Shown here: positions 50,632-58,991 of the stretch, piece by piece | Numbering within the stretch: the stretch's first letter is position 1 | How the letters are laid out: each line of letters begins with the position of its first letter | NCBI RefSeq assembly: GCF_002259415.1 | Contig: NZ_NPFY01000011.1 | Span: 558,001 to 622,000, forward strand | From: Rhodococcus sp. 14-2470-1b | GTDB taxonomy: Bacteria; Actinomycetota; Actinomycetes; Mycobacteriales; Mycobacteriaceae | Direction of reading: 5' to 3' | DNA length: 64,000 nucleotides | Notes under the pieces: generated by a model | The model's input: the letters and a program-made list of their open reading frames with translations, nothing else | Database searches by the model: none | Told to the model about the DNA's origin: nothing | Program-made: the position numbers and the translations under genes

Positions 50632-51216
50632 ATGAGTGCATCGGACGGCACAGGATCGCAGGACGACGCCGCATCACAGGACGACGCCGCATCGCAGGAC
50701 GTCCCTGGGCAGGTTCGGGCCATGGTCGGGCAGAGTTACCGAATCGACGATGTGTACGAGGTCGGCAAGGCCAAGGTCTCGGAGTTCGCGAACGCGGTAC
50801 AGAATTTCCATCCCGCGCACTTCGACCAGGACGAGGCGACGGCTCTCGGCCACAGCAGCCTCGTCGCGCCGCCGACCTTCATGTCGCTCATCGCGTTCGT
50901 GGCGCAGCGACGGATGTTCGAGGAAACGTTCAGTTGCTACGCGATGCCTCAGATCCTCCAGGTGGATCAGCGATTCACCTTTCACCGGCCGCTGCTGGCC
51001 GGGGATCGGTTGAGCTGCGAAGTGTCACTGGTGTCGGCGCGGCGGGCCGTGGGTGCGGATCTGATGGTCGTGGAGAACGAGATCTTCGACCAGCGTGATC
51101 AACCGGTGCTCACGGCGGCGACGACGATCGCTGCGTCCACGGACATCCAGGCACCGGAGGACTTCATGAGCGCCGTCGAGCAGATCATGATGGCCGGAAC
51201 GGCTCCGGTGGCATGA
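50632..51216 (+). CDS. MaoC-like (HadA/HadC-type) hydroxyacyl dehydratase subunit
   Basis: The 194-residue protein has a low-complexity N-terminus (QDDAASQDDAASQD from an 18-bp repeat). The single hot-dog domain (about 45-190) contains VGQSYRIDDVYEVGKAKVSEFANAVQNFHPAHFD and APPTFMSLIAFVAQRRMF, then ILQVDQRFTFHRPLLAGDRL, as in the non-catalytic HadA/HadC subunits of mycobacterial FAS-II dehydratases. A hydratase partner (HadB) is not in the window. ATG 50632 is used; the next gene overlaps it by 4 bases. Confidence 0.8.
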   Translation: MSASDGTGSQDDAASQDDAASQDVPGQVRAMVGQSYRIDDVYEVGKAKVSEFANAVQNFHPAHFDQDEATALGHSSLVAPPTFMSLIAFVAQRRMFEETFSCYAMPQILQVDQRFTFHRPLLAGDRLSCEVSLVSARRAVGADLMVVENEIFDQRDQPVLTAATTIAASTDIQAPEDFMSAVEQIMMAGTAPVA

Positions 51217-51935
51217 GCAGCGGCTCGCCTACTCCTGATCTGCCGGGGCCGGAGGCCATGCGTGGTCGCTGGGCGTTGTGTGCGGCCCTCACGGCGGCGC
51301 AGGGTTGGCCGGACCACTGCCACGCCCGCCCCGGCAGCAGTGCAGCGCCCGGTGCAACGTGGCACTACGACGACGGCGGGGGCAACTGGGCGGCACTGAG
51401 GATCGCGGCACCGAGGATCGCGGGACTGAGGATCGCCGACGCGTCCGCTTCGGTGTCGAGTGAGATCTCGCGGGCAGTTCTGGTGGGGTACGACCACGAG
51501 TACAGCGAAACGTACTTCGGTGCAGCCGCCGAGTACTTCGGTGAACCCGAGACGGACCTCCTGCGCGGGTTACCTGCCTGGACGGGCGACGTGGTGGCCG
51601 ATTACATCGCGGACATTCAGCGGTCGGGCATGTGGCTCGGGTTCGTCTACGTATTCGATAAGGGCCGGTGGTCACGCGCCGCGTACAGCGCTCCCGACGG
51701 TTTCGCGATGTTGAATCTGCCGCCCGTCAGTGCGCAGGCGACGACCGAGCATCTGGCGGAGTTCCTGAACGGCATCGCGGGCGACCAGGGCGTCGCCGCG
51801 GGAGTCGACGCGACGGCGGTGGCCGCCGCGGTGGCTGCGGGTCCGGCGGTCACGTCGGAGCAGCTGCGGGCGATGTTCGGAGCACGGCAGGTCGACATCG
51901 AGGCGGGCGTCGCTGCTGCGCGGCTGTTCGCCTGA
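51213..51935 (+). CDS. Hypothetical protein coupled to the HadA-like gene
   Basis: The 240-residue soluble protein overlaps the HadA-like stop (ATGA). A near-repeat RIAAPRIAGLRIAD (about 68-81) is coded by a 15-bp tandem repeat. It contains YDHEYSETYFGAAAEYFGEPETDLLRGLPAWTG and ends in an Ala-rich VAAAVAAGP helix region. I recognise no family. Confidence 0.6.
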   Translation: MSSGSPTPDLPGPEAMRGRWALCAALTAAQGWPDHCHARPGSSAAPGATWHYDDGGGNWAALRIAAPRIAGLRIADASASVSSEISRAVLVGYDHEYSETYFGAAAEYFGEPETDLLRGLPAWTGDVVADYIADIQRSGMWLGFVYVFDKGRWSRAAYSAPDGFAMLNLPPVSAQATTEHLAEFLNGIAGDQGVAAGVDATAVAAAVAAGPAVTSEQLRAMFGARQVDIEAGVAAARLFA

Positions 51936-51938
51936 GAT

Positions 51939-51985
51939 CGTCAACTGGGAGTTGACGAAGCTCGATCGTCAACTTATGGTTGACG
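51939..51985. promoter_or_regulatory. Twin operators over a leaderless promoter of the Clp_N-like gene
   Basis: Two 19-bp palindromes lie 28 bases apart: CGTCAACTGGGAGTTGACG (51939-51957) and CGTCAACTTATGGTTGACG (51967-51985). TTGACG (51952-51957) as -35 and TATGGT (51975-51980) as -10 have exactly 17 bases between them, and the ATG at 51987 falls 6 bases after the -10. Each palindrome covers one promoter element, so binding would block the start of the leaderless gene. Confidence 0.85.
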
Positions 51986-51986
51986 C

Positions 51987-52709
51987 ATGGTCGAATCAAC
52001 GAAAGTTCAAGTCCCTGTCCGCCTCGACGATCTGATCGACGCCATCAAGAAAGTGCACGACGACGAGCTCGAGCAACTGTCCGACGCGGTCGTCGCGGCC
52101 GATTCCCTCGGCGATCTGGCCGATCACCTGATCGGTCACTTCGTCGATCAGGCGCGCCGGTCGGGTGCGTCGTGGACCGAGATCGGCCAGAGCATGGGCG
52201 TGTCCAAGCAGGCCGCGCAGAAGCGATTCGTTCCGAAGGGGCCGGGCGGATCCGATTCCGCGATGGACGCCTCCGAGGGCTTCAAGAGGTTCACGCCTCG
52301 GGCCAAGAACGTCGTTGTCGCGTCCCAGAACGAGGCTCACGCCGTGGGCAGTGCCGAGATCGCTCCTGCCCACCTGGTTCTCGGCATGCTGACCGAGGAG
52401 GAGTCGATCGGCACTCGATTCCTGTTGTCCGACGGCCGGACCGAACAGCAGGTGCGCGACGCCGCGCAGGCGTTGCTTCCCGCGTCGGAAGGCGAGTCGC
52501 CTGCACTGATCCCCTATGACGCAGGCTCGAAGAAGGTGCTCGAACTCACCTTCCGCGAGGCACTGCGTCTGGGGCACAACTACGTCGGGACCGAGCACGT
52601 GTTGCTGGCAATGCTCGAGTTCGAGAACGGCGAGGGTCTGCTCACCGACCTCGGCTTGGAGAAGAATGCCGTCGAGGAGCAGTTGGTGGCGGCTCTCGGC
52701 TCGCTCTGA
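51987..52709 (+). CDS. HTH plus Clp N-domain protein, probably autoregulated
   Basis: The 240-residue protein has an N-terminal helical part (about 10-60) leading to an HTH-like SWTEIGQSMGVSKQAAQKRF (about 62-81). It is followed by a duplicated Clp_N domain (about 98-238: FTPRAKNVVVASQNEAHAVGSAEIAPAHLVLGML, then LGHNYVGTEHVLLAML). It has no AAA ATPase, so it is not a full ClpA/C. The Clp_N part may sense substrates or adaptors of Clp, and the HTH probably binds the two palindromes at its own promoter. The function is inference; the domains are clear. Confidence 0.82.
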   Translation: MVESTKVQVPVRLDDLIDAIKKVHDDELEQLSDAVVAADSLGDLADHLIGHFVDQARRSGASWTEIGQSMGVSKQAAQKRFVPKGPGGSDSAMDASEGFKRFTPRAKNVVVASQNEAHAVGSAEIAPAHLVLGMLTEEESIGTRFLLSDGRTEQQVRDAAQALLPASEGESPALIPYDAGSKKVLELTFREALRLGHNYVGTEHVLLAMLEFENGEGLLTDLGLEKNAVEEQLVAALGSL

Positions 52710-52749
52710 GCACCAGGCCTCTGTCCTCTGTTCCGAGGCCTCTGCCTGA

Positions 52750-53946
52750 TCAGTCCTTTCGGCTCACGAAGCAGGCACCGGCGGCGATGAGTGCGCTGAC
52801 GAACATGGCGATGACCATGGGAACGGCGGTCTCCTCGCCGCCCAGGCCGACTAGTGGCGAAATGAGTGCGGCAAGACCGAATTGGAGTGCACCCAGCACA
52901 GCCGAGCCGGTGCCGGCGAGATGCGGAACCTGTGCGACGGCAAGGCTCGTCGCGTTGGCGAAGACGAAGCCCTCGGCCACGAGTGTGAGGAACAGCAAGA
53001 GGAGCGTCGGCCACAGGCTGATTCCGACCATGACGAGAACGAGGAGCAGCGTGGTCGTGACAACGAGTACGCCGATCCCAGCGGTCATCATGCGGTGCAG
53101 GGAAATTCGGTCGGCGAGCTTCGCGGTGATGGCACTTCCGACCATGAGTCCGAGTGCGTTCACGGCGAATGCCGCCGAGTACTGGCCCGCCGACAGGCCG
53201 AGCATGTTCTGCAGTACGAACGGTGACGCAGAGATGTATGCGAACATCACGCTGAAGGCGAAGGCGAACGTCAATGTGTAGGCAACGTATCGGCGGTTCT
53301 TCACGACGGATCCCATACCGCTGATCATGTGGGCGAGGCCTCCATCACGGCGGTTCTCGCGGTCCAGTGACTCGGGGACCAGCGCGATGGCACACAGGAG
53401 CATCACTGCAGTCAGGCCCGCAATGATCCAGAAGACGCCGCGCCATCCGAGGGAGTCGACGACGGCGCCGCCGATGAGTGGTGCGATGACCGGGGCAACG
53501 CCGCCGATGATCATCATCAGCCCGAACAGCTTGGCGGCGTGGCTTCCTTCGGTCCGGTCGGCGATGATCGCCCTCGACAGCACGACGCCCGCAGCTCCGG
53601 CGAGGCCTTGGACGAACCTGGCGGCGATCAAGAACTCGACCGACGGTGCGAGGGCGGAGGCGATGCCTGCGACGAGGCACACGGCGGCTCCGACGACCAG
53701 CGGGACTCGTCGGCCGAGTTTGTCCGACAGGGGTCCGATGATCAGCTGGCCGATGGCGAGGCCGATGAGAAAGGTGGTCAGCGTGAGCTGAATGCTGCTG
53801 GCGGAGGTGTTCAGATCGGCTGCCATCGCCGGGAACCCGGGGAGGTACATGTCGGTCGCGAGCGGTGGTACGGCGGTGAGCAGTGCGAGTGCGCCGATGA
53901 GTACGGCGTTCGGTGCTGCAGTCCGGGAGGGCGTGGTGGTAGTCAT
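52750..53946 (-). CDS. Bcr/CflA-type MFS multidrug exporter
   Basis: The 398-residue protein has twelve spans. The DHA1/Bcr signatures include LLTAVPPLATDMYLPGFPAMAADLNT at the N-terminus and LSDKLGRRVPLVVGAAV (MFS motif A) after TM2. It exports drugs or metabolites by proton antiport. It is divergent from a MarR regulator, with an AT-rich operator region of about 40 bases between. ATG 53946 is adopted. Confidence 0.92.
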   Translation of the reverse strand: MTTTTPSRTAAPNAVLIGALALLTAVPPLATDMYLPGFPAMAADLNTSASSIQLTLTTFLIGLAIGQLIIGPLSDKLGRRVPLVVGAAVCLVAGIASALAPSVEFLIAARFVQGLAGAAGVVLSRAIIADRTEGSHAAKLFGLMMIIGGVAPVIAPLIGGAVVDSLGWRGVFWIIAGLTAVMLLCAIALVPESLDRENRRDGGLAHMISGMGSVVKNRRYVAYTLTFAFAFSVMFAYISASPFVLQNMLGLSAGQYSAAFAVNALGLMVGSAITAKLADRISLHRMMTAGIGVLVVTTTLLLVLVMVGISLWPTLLLLFLTLVAEGFVFANATSLAVAQVPHLAGTGSAVLGALQFGLAALISPLVGLGGEETAVPMVIAMFVSALIAAGACFVSRKD

Positions 53947-53977
53947 CGACTAGGACAATAGCTTATATTTTTATATG

Positions 53978-53989
53978 TATTATGTCGGT
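53978..53989 (+). promoter_or_regulatory. Leaderless promoter of the MarR gene
   Basis: TATTAT (53978-53983) lies 6 bases before GTG 53990, the leaderless spacing. The surrounding sequence from about 53956 to 53986 is very AT-rich with GACAATA and TATTATGTC as imperfect inverted arms, probably a MarR operator. Confidence 0.55.
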
Positions 53990-54439
53990 GTGACGGACAC
54001 GACCGGACCTGCAAGCCTCGCCTCGGTGCTGCACGACCTGAGTTGGATCATTCAACGCGGGGATCGCGTGGAAGGGCTCGACATCGAACCGTTGCCTGCA
54101 CCGGAGGTGACCGTGCTCAAGCACATCGACAGGCATGCGGGCATCGGAGTCTCGGCGCTGGCAGACATGTTGGCGATGCAACCCTCCAACGTCAGTGCCG
54201 CGGTCCGCACCCTCGTCGAGCGTGGTCTAGTGGTCAAGAGTCCGTCGCCGGTGGACCGACGTGTCACGCAACTGAACGTCACCGATCGAATGCGGCGCCA
54301 CCGAACCCGCATCGAAGCGGCATGGTCGGCACGGATCACCGGAGCTCTGGGGCGACTGCCGGACGAGTCCGCCGCGCAGCTCGTCTCGGCAGCGCCGGCC
54401 CTGATGCTGCTGATGAACGAGTTGCGCGACCGCGCTTAG
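53990..54439 (+). CDS. MarR-family regulator of the exporter
   Basis: The 149-residue protein starts at GTG 53990 (MTDTTGPASLASVLHDL); ATG 53975 would add five residues. The winged HTH is EVTVLKHIDRHAGIGVSALADMLAMQPSNVSAAVRTLVERGLVVKSPSPVDRRVTQLNVT. A helical dimer region follows. It is divergent from the Bcr-type exporter, the usual regulator-target pair. It converges with the NAD(P)/FAD oxidoreductase, sharing 4 bases at the stop codons. Confidence 0.9.
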   Translation: MTDTTGPASLASVLHDLSWIIQRGDRVEGLDIEPLPAPEVTVLKHIDRHAGIGVSALADMLAMQPSNVSAAVRTLVERGLVVKSPSPVDRRVTQLNVTDRMRRHRTRIEAAWSARITGALGRLPDESAAQLVSAAPALMLLMNELRDRA

Positions 54440-55404
54440 CGTGCGGCGCCGGTCGAGTCGTCCGGGCCGGCGGGCAGGCGAGTGTCCTCCTCGATGAGGC
54501 TTGCGACGACACCGCCCGCCGCGCGGACGCCCGCTGCGGCAGAACCGATCACGTTCTCCATGGGGGCTGCGACGTTGCCCGCGGCGTAGACGCCGGCAAC
54601 CGACGTCGCGCCGGTCTGATCCGTCGCCACGAACGACGCCCCGGCGGGTACGTCGCCCATCATCATGTCGGTGACCTCCAGTCCGAGGCTCACCAGAACG
54701 CCGGCGTTGGCGGTGAACGTCGGCTTGGTCACCACTGCGTCCACCGGAACCACCGAACCGGTGGTCAGCTGAACGCCTACGAGCGCATCGTTCTCGACGG
54801 CGATCTTCTGCACGGCGTCCGATATCACCGCGACGCCGCGTGCAGCGAGTTTCTTCGATTCGTCTGCGGTGGGCACGAATTCGCGGGTGAAGAGCACCAC
54901 GTCGTCGACCCACTGCCGCCACATCAGTGCCTGATGAACGCCGAAGGGGCTGCCGATGATGCCGACCTTCTTGTCGCGCACCTCCCAGCCGTGGCAGAAC
55001 GGGCAATGCAGAACTTCACGCCCCCACCGCTCGGCGAGACCGTCGATGTCGGGCAGTTCGTCCGTCAGGCCTGTCGTCACGAGCAGGCGTCGGGCGGTGA
55101 GAGTGACGCCGTCGGCGAGTTCGACGGTGAAGTGGTCTCCGTGCGCAGCCGCCTTCACCGCCGTGCCCGCCTTGATTTCTGCGCCGTATCCCTGTGCTTC
55201 CTCGCGTCCGCGTGCCAGGAGTTCGAGAGGCGGAATCCCCTCCAGCCCTAGGTAGTTGTGGGCGTGGTCGGCAGGTGCGTTGCGTGGTGAGCCCGCGTCC
55301 ACGACGAGAACTCGTAGGCGCGCACGTCCGAGCGTCACCGCCGCTGCAAGTCCGGCCGGGCCGCCGCCGACGATGATGACGTCATGGTCGAGGTGTGTAG
55401 TCAT
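54436..55404 (-). CDS. Thioredoxin-reductase-like NAD(P)/FAD oxidoreductase
   Basis: The 322-residue protein starts at ATG 55404. The FAD site is DVIIVGGGPAGLAAAVTLGRARLRVLVVD. The CxxC redox pair is HCPFCHGWE (near 141-145), as in TrxR-like enzymes of this type. The second nucleotide-binding motif reads VGIIGSPFGVHQALMW, with Ser/Pro replacing the normal Gly positions. It ends in VYAAGNVAAPMENVIGSAAAGVRAAGGV. It may serve a dedicated thioredoxin or act on a small disulfide. Confidence 0.85.
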   Translation of the reverse strand: MTTHLDHDVIIVGGGPAGLAAAVTLGRARLRVLVVDAGSPRNAPADHAHNYLGLEGIPPLELLARGREEAQGYGAEIKAGTAVKAAAHGDHFTVELADGVTLTARRLLVTTGLTDELPDIDGLAERWGREVLHCPFCHGWEVRDKKVGIIGSPFGVHQALMWRQWVDDVVLFTREFVPTADESKKLAARGVAVISDAVQKIAVENDALVGVQLTTGSVVPVDAVVTKPTFTANAGVLVSLGLEVTDMMMGDVPAGASFVATDQTGATSVAGVYAAGNVAAPMENVIGSAAAGVRAAGGVVASLIEEDTRLPAGPDDSTGAAR

Positions 55405-55635
55405 GCGACCACTGTGGCCCACCTGCAGCCGCATGGCAAGTAGGTTTGCCGATTCGGCAAAAGATAGGGCCCTTTCGGATTCTGAGTCGGTTTGGACCGT
55501 CCCAACCGAGTCGATCGACGGTGAAACCGCAGCTCAGCCGACTGGCTACGACTTGAAGACCCCGCTGGGGTGAGGTTGACTCGAGGCCGGAACCGCAGGA
55601 GTCACGGACCGCAGGGATCGAAATTGGGGGGATAC

Positions 55636-55893
55636 ATGAGGAGAGGACAGCACTTGCACCGGCGAGGTGACGTAGTGGTGGCCGCACGCAATCTGGGCAA
55701 GCGTGCATGGTGCAGCGGGGTACCGGCCGGAACCGTCGGGGTGGTGGTCGACATCGACTGGCTCGGGGATCTGCGCGTGGAATTCGACATCGCCGGAGAT
55801 TGGCTCTCCGGTCGATGCGTCGTCGAAAAGGTCGTGACCGACAGTGACGTGCACCTGCTCAGGCCTGCCGAGCATCGGCTTACCGGAACCTGA
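55636..55893 (+). CDS. Small SH3/KOW-like hypothetical protein
   Basis: The 85-residue protein starts at ATG 55636 after GGGGGG. RGDVVVAARNLGKRAWCSGVPAGTVGVVVDIDWLGDLRVEFDI has the beta-rich pattern of an SH3-type barrel. It stands alone, with 231 bases of upstream noncoding sequence. Function unknown. Confidence 0.6.
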   Translation: MRRGQHLHRRGDVVVAARNLGKRAWCSGVPAGTVGVVVDIDWLGDLRVEFDIAGDWLSGRCVVEKVVTDSDVHLLRPAEHRLTGT

Positions 55894-55901
55894 GGGTCAT
55901 C

Positions 55902-55943
55902 GACACACAGGGATCATTCGGTGACACACAGGGATCATTCGGT
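55902..55943 (+). repeat. Perfect 21-bp tandem duplication
   Basis: A unit beginning GACACACAGGGATC and ending ATTCGGT occurs at 55902-55922 and 55923-55943 with no mismatch. The second copy contains the stop codon of the 55-residue gene on the minus strand, so the first copy is a 3' duplication. Confidence 0.95.
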
Positions 55944-56102
55944 GTCGGTGGCGGGGCCCTCATGGGTTGCGCCGCCTTCACCGGACCAATCCCCGGACTC
56001 CTCGCCTGCAGCGGGGTCGGACTGAACGTCGTCGTCGGCACCCGTCGGCGACGTATCGGTATCGGTCGTGGCGGGATCGGGCTGCTTGTTCGTTTCACTC
56101 AT
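55935..56102 (-). CDS. Small acidic disordered protein (55 residues)
   Basis: The short frame starts at ATG 56102: MSETNKQPDPATTDTDTSPT, then an acidic part GADDDVQSDPAAGEESGDWSGEGG and the end GPATDTE. It has a coding-like base pattern and a composition common in small actinobacterial proteins. No family is recognised. It lies 29 bases downstream of the alpha/beta-hydrolase gene and may be co-transcribed. Confidence 0.5.
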   Translation of the reverse strand: MSETNKQPDPATTDTDTSPTGADDDVQSDPAAGEESGDWSGEGGATHEGPATDTE

Positions 56103-56130
56103 GCGGCCGGGTTACCCCGAGTGCGGGATC

Positions 56131-57777
56131 TCAACCCGCGATGATCTCGCGAAGACGCTCGGTGTCCTGCGAGGTCCAGCCCTCGGGCTGAAGGATCTCG
56201 GCCCACAGGTCGACGGCGTCCTCGCCGTAGTTGTGGCCGTATCCCTGCGGAACGTCGGTGGAGAACACCATGTCGAACGTCGTCTGCCAGAAGGTGACGA
56301 ACGGGAACCATCGAACGCCGGGGTCGACGTCGACTCCTCGGGGCTCGCGCAGCCAGTCCGGTTGATGCAGAAGCAGATCCGGCGACCACCACGTGATGGG
56401 ATCCGACGCGTGCTGCCAGTACACCACACGAGGTTCGGCCCAAGGAGTGCCGATGTCGAGGTCGCTCGGTCTGCCCGCGAACCGGACGTAGCGGCCGCCC
56501 GATATCACCGGGAGGATCTCGCGTGAACCCGCGTCGCGGTTCGCCGTCGTCTCCGCCCACTGCTTGGTGAAGTTTGGGTTACCGACCCACAGAGCACCGT
56601 CGGTGCGCGCCACCATGTCCCGTGCGCCACCGAAGGCGTCCTGCCCGCCGTACGCGCCCAGGCTCTCTCCGAATGCCACCAGTTCGGGCCGCGTGCCCTC
56701 GGGACGCTCGAGGATGGCGTCGTACACCTTGTCGAACAGCGCGCGTCCTGCTTCACGCGGTGAATCACGATCTGCGAGAAACGCTATGGGGCTGGGCAGG
56801 AACGAGTACTGCATCGACGCGATCGCCGTGTCCCCGCCGTTCATGTACTCGAACGATCCGGCGACGGCTTCGTTGACCCAACCGCGTCCGGTGGTGGTGG
56901 CCACGGCGACGACGGCCCGGTCGAACGCATCGGTACGTTCCAGTTCCGCGACGACGCGGTCGGCGGCCTCGTCGATCGAATCGGCCTCCGCAGCCCCGAC
57001 ATACGCCCGGATCGGCGTGAGAGCATCTGCACCGGTGAACGATTCGATCTGCTCGGCAGTCGGGCCGGAGGCGACGAAGCGCCTCCCCTCCATTCCGAGG
57101 GAGTCCCAGTCTTCGTACGAGTCCGGTGATCCCGATTTCTCCATCGCGGCAGGCTGCTCGACGCCGGGGTGGCTACCTTCGTCGGCCAGTTTCGACGAGC
57201 TGGCAATGGTCGCGATGAGAACGTTGTTCACCGCCCCGTTGACGACGAACAGCGTCAGGATCGTGACGACGGCGATTCCGATTGCCTTCGCCGCGGGGAT
57301 CGGTACGAACCGCGTGCACAGAACAGCCAACCGACGTGCGCACCAACGGAGTCCGCGGGCGGCGAGAAGCAGGAGAACGGCAACGACTACCGCGACGAGA
57401 AGTACTGCGATGTACAGGATTCGGCCCGGGCCTTCGTCGTCGACCTCGACGAGCCGTCGCACGATCTGCTGCCACCATGATCCGAGTACCAGAAAGAGTG
57501 GCACGACGATCGCGGTGAATACGGCGAGGGCCCACCAGCCGTACCGTTTCGTCGCGTCGGACCATCGAGGACGAATCCCGCACCGATGCACCAGCCACAC
57601 CACGGCGCAGCCGACGCCGTAACCCGTGGCGATGCTGATGCCCGACGCCACGCCCTGTAGATACCAGGCGCGCGGCAGCAGCGACGGGGTCATCGAGAAG
57701 GCGAAGAACACGACGCCGAGGAACAGTGCGGCCGGTTCGAGTCGCGAGCTGAACAGCCGCAGCGAGTGCATCGTCAC
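56131..57777 (-). CDS. Membrane alpha/beta-hydrolase (Abhydrolase_9/DUF2319 type)
   Basis: The 548-residue protein has four to five N-terminal spans (about 10-190), then a large extracytoplasmic hydrolase domain. The nucleophile elbow is VAFGESLGAYGGQDAF near 362-377 (GxSxG-like GESLG). The conserved WVNEAVAGSFEYMNGGDTAIASMQYSFLPSPIAFLAD and PVISGGRYVRFAGRPSDLD and YWQHASDPITWWSPDLL blocks mark this actinobacterial family. The substrate is unknown, perhaps an envelope lipid. Starts at 57777 and 57771 (MHSLRLF) are equally possible. Confidence 0.82.
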   Translation of the reverse strand: MTMHSLRLFSSRLEPAALFLGVVFFAFSMTPSLLPRAWYLQGVASGISIATGYGVGCAVVWLVHRCGIRPRWSDATKRYGWWALAVFTAIVVPLFLVLGSWWQQIVRRLVEVDDEGPGRILYIAVLLVAVVVAVLLLLAARGLRWCARRLAVLCTRFVPIPAAKAIGIAVVTILTLFVVNGAVNNVLIATIASSSKLADEGSHPGVEQPAAMEKSGSPDSYEDWDSLGMEGRRFVASGPTAEQIESFTGADALTPIRAYVGAAEADSIDEAADRVVAELERTDAFDRAVVAVATTTGRGWVNEAVAGSFEYMNGGDTAIASMQYSFLPSPIAFLADRDSPREAGRALFDKVYDAILERPEGTRPELVAFGESLGAYGGQDAFGGARDMVARTDGALWVGNPNFTKQWAETTANRDAGSREILPVISGGRYVRFAGRPSDLDIGTPWAEPRVVYWQHASDPITWWSPDLLLHQPDWLREPRGVDVDPGVRWFPFVTFWQTTFDMVFSTDVPQGYGHNYGEDAVDLWAEILQPEGWTSQDTERLREIIAG

Positions 57778-57857
57778 ATAGTAGATCCGTAGGCGCGGAA
57801 CGGTGCTGTTTGTCGGTCAGGGTATTTCTGGACCGCACCGGGGTCTGCCGCGCCCGG

Positions 57858-58709
57858 TTACTCCAGCGCCAGTATGTGTTCGCGTGCGCCGATGTGTTCG
57901 AAGTACCGGCGTGCGGAGCGCACGACCGCCGCGTGGGCATCGTCGGTGATGATCCGGTCCCACCATGCGCCGTACAAGGATTCGAAGCTGTAGGGAGCGA
58001 CCATCTTCACAGCGCGCAGGATGGTGTCCGGGTGCTCGGGGATCAAGTTGGGATAGCTGTACATGAATCCGACCCACCGGCGGTCGGCAACCACGGTGAA
58101 GATGTCGCCTGCGCAGAGCGCTCCGCGCCCGTCGACGCCGTCGGCCCAGTGCATGACCGTTCCGCCGTCGAAGTGGACGCCTGCACGGAGGAGGGTGCGG
58201 CCGGGCAGGATTTCCGTGCGCTCACCGGACCACAGGACGACGTTGTCGGTCCGCGTCAGCCAACGGGCGTCACGTTCGTGAACGTAGATCGGGGCGTCGT
58301 CGAAGGCTCGGGACCATTCGACCATCGAGCTGTAGTAGTGCGGATGCGATAGCGCGATCGCGGAGATGCCGCCCAACTCGGCGACTCGGGCGACGGCGGC
58401 GTCGTCGATGTAGGTCACCGAATCCCACATGACGGTCCCGCCGTGGCCGGGGACGAGGAGTGCACGCTGTCCGATGGCGAGTGCGGGGGAGGTCGCGAGT
58501 CCCCACAGACCCGGAATTTCCTCACGGATCTCGACGCTGTGGCCCTGCTCCCGAAGTTTCGCGAGCGATGTCCACCGCTGGCCGTCGTAGCCGATGTACT
58601 GGCGCTCGTCCTCGCAGATGATGCATGCGGCGGGCCGATCGTCGCGGCCTGCGGAGTCACGGTCGTACTGGACTCCGCAGGTCACGCAGATCGGAAGCCG
58701 ATTATTCAT
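57858..58709 (-). CDS. MBL-fold protein with N-terminal zinc ribbon and altered metal motif
   Basis: The 283-residue protein starts at ATG 58709. A small zinc ribbon (PICVTCGVQYD...AACIICEDERQYIGYDGQRW) opens it. The MBL core has ALLVPGHGGTVMWDSVTYIDDAAV and ISAIALSHPHYYSSMVEWSRAF. In the latter the usual HxHxDH is HPHYYS, lacking the Asp-His pair. Later GALCAGDIFTVVADRRWVGFMYSYPNLIP fits the third motif. It may be inactive or use a different metal set. Confidence 0.8.
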   Translation of the reverse strand: MNNRLPICVTCGVQYDRDSAGRDDRPAACIICEDERQYIGYDGQRWTSLAKLREQGHSVEIREEIPGLWGLATSPALAIGQRALLVPGHGGTVMWDSVTYIDDAAVARVAELGGISAIALSHPHYYSSMVEWSRAFDDAPIYVHERDARWLTRTDNVVLWSGERTEILPGRTLLRAGVHFDGGTVMHWADGVDGRGALCAGDIFTVVADRRWVGFMYSYPNLIPEHPDTILRAVKMVAPYSFESLYGAWWDRIITDDAHAAVVRSARRYFEHIGAREHILALE

Positions 58710-58751
58710 GACGGACAACTGGAGAAAGCCCTGTCAGAGGAGAGCGGGCTG

Positions 58752-58856
58752 TCAGAGACCGAAGGGGAGAACGCCCGGCTGCAACTCGAAGCCGCTGCTT
58801 CCGGCGGACGCGGTGCCGATGCCGCCGAGGATCAGGTTGATGAAGTTCGTGATCAT
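58752..58856 (-). CDS. Small hydrophobic peptide (34 residues)
   Basis: ATG 58856 follows GAGACACCT. The peptide begins MITNFINLILGGIGTASAGS and ends ELQPGVLPFGL; one hydrophobic stretch is long enough for a membrane helix. Its length makes the gene call uncertain. It lies between the MBL gene and the beta-lactamase. Confidence 0.4.
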   Translation of the reverse strand: MITNFINLILGGIGTASAGSSGFELQPGVLPFGL

Positions 58857-58991
58857 AGGTGTCTCGTCTTTCGTATGTATTCCAGGTGAACCCGGTCGAG
58901 GGTACCGGCCGAATGCAGGCCCGACCAGGTACACAGGCCTTTCGGCACTGGGAGCTTCCTGTGAATCGGCATCCGTGTTCTCCTGGGATGC

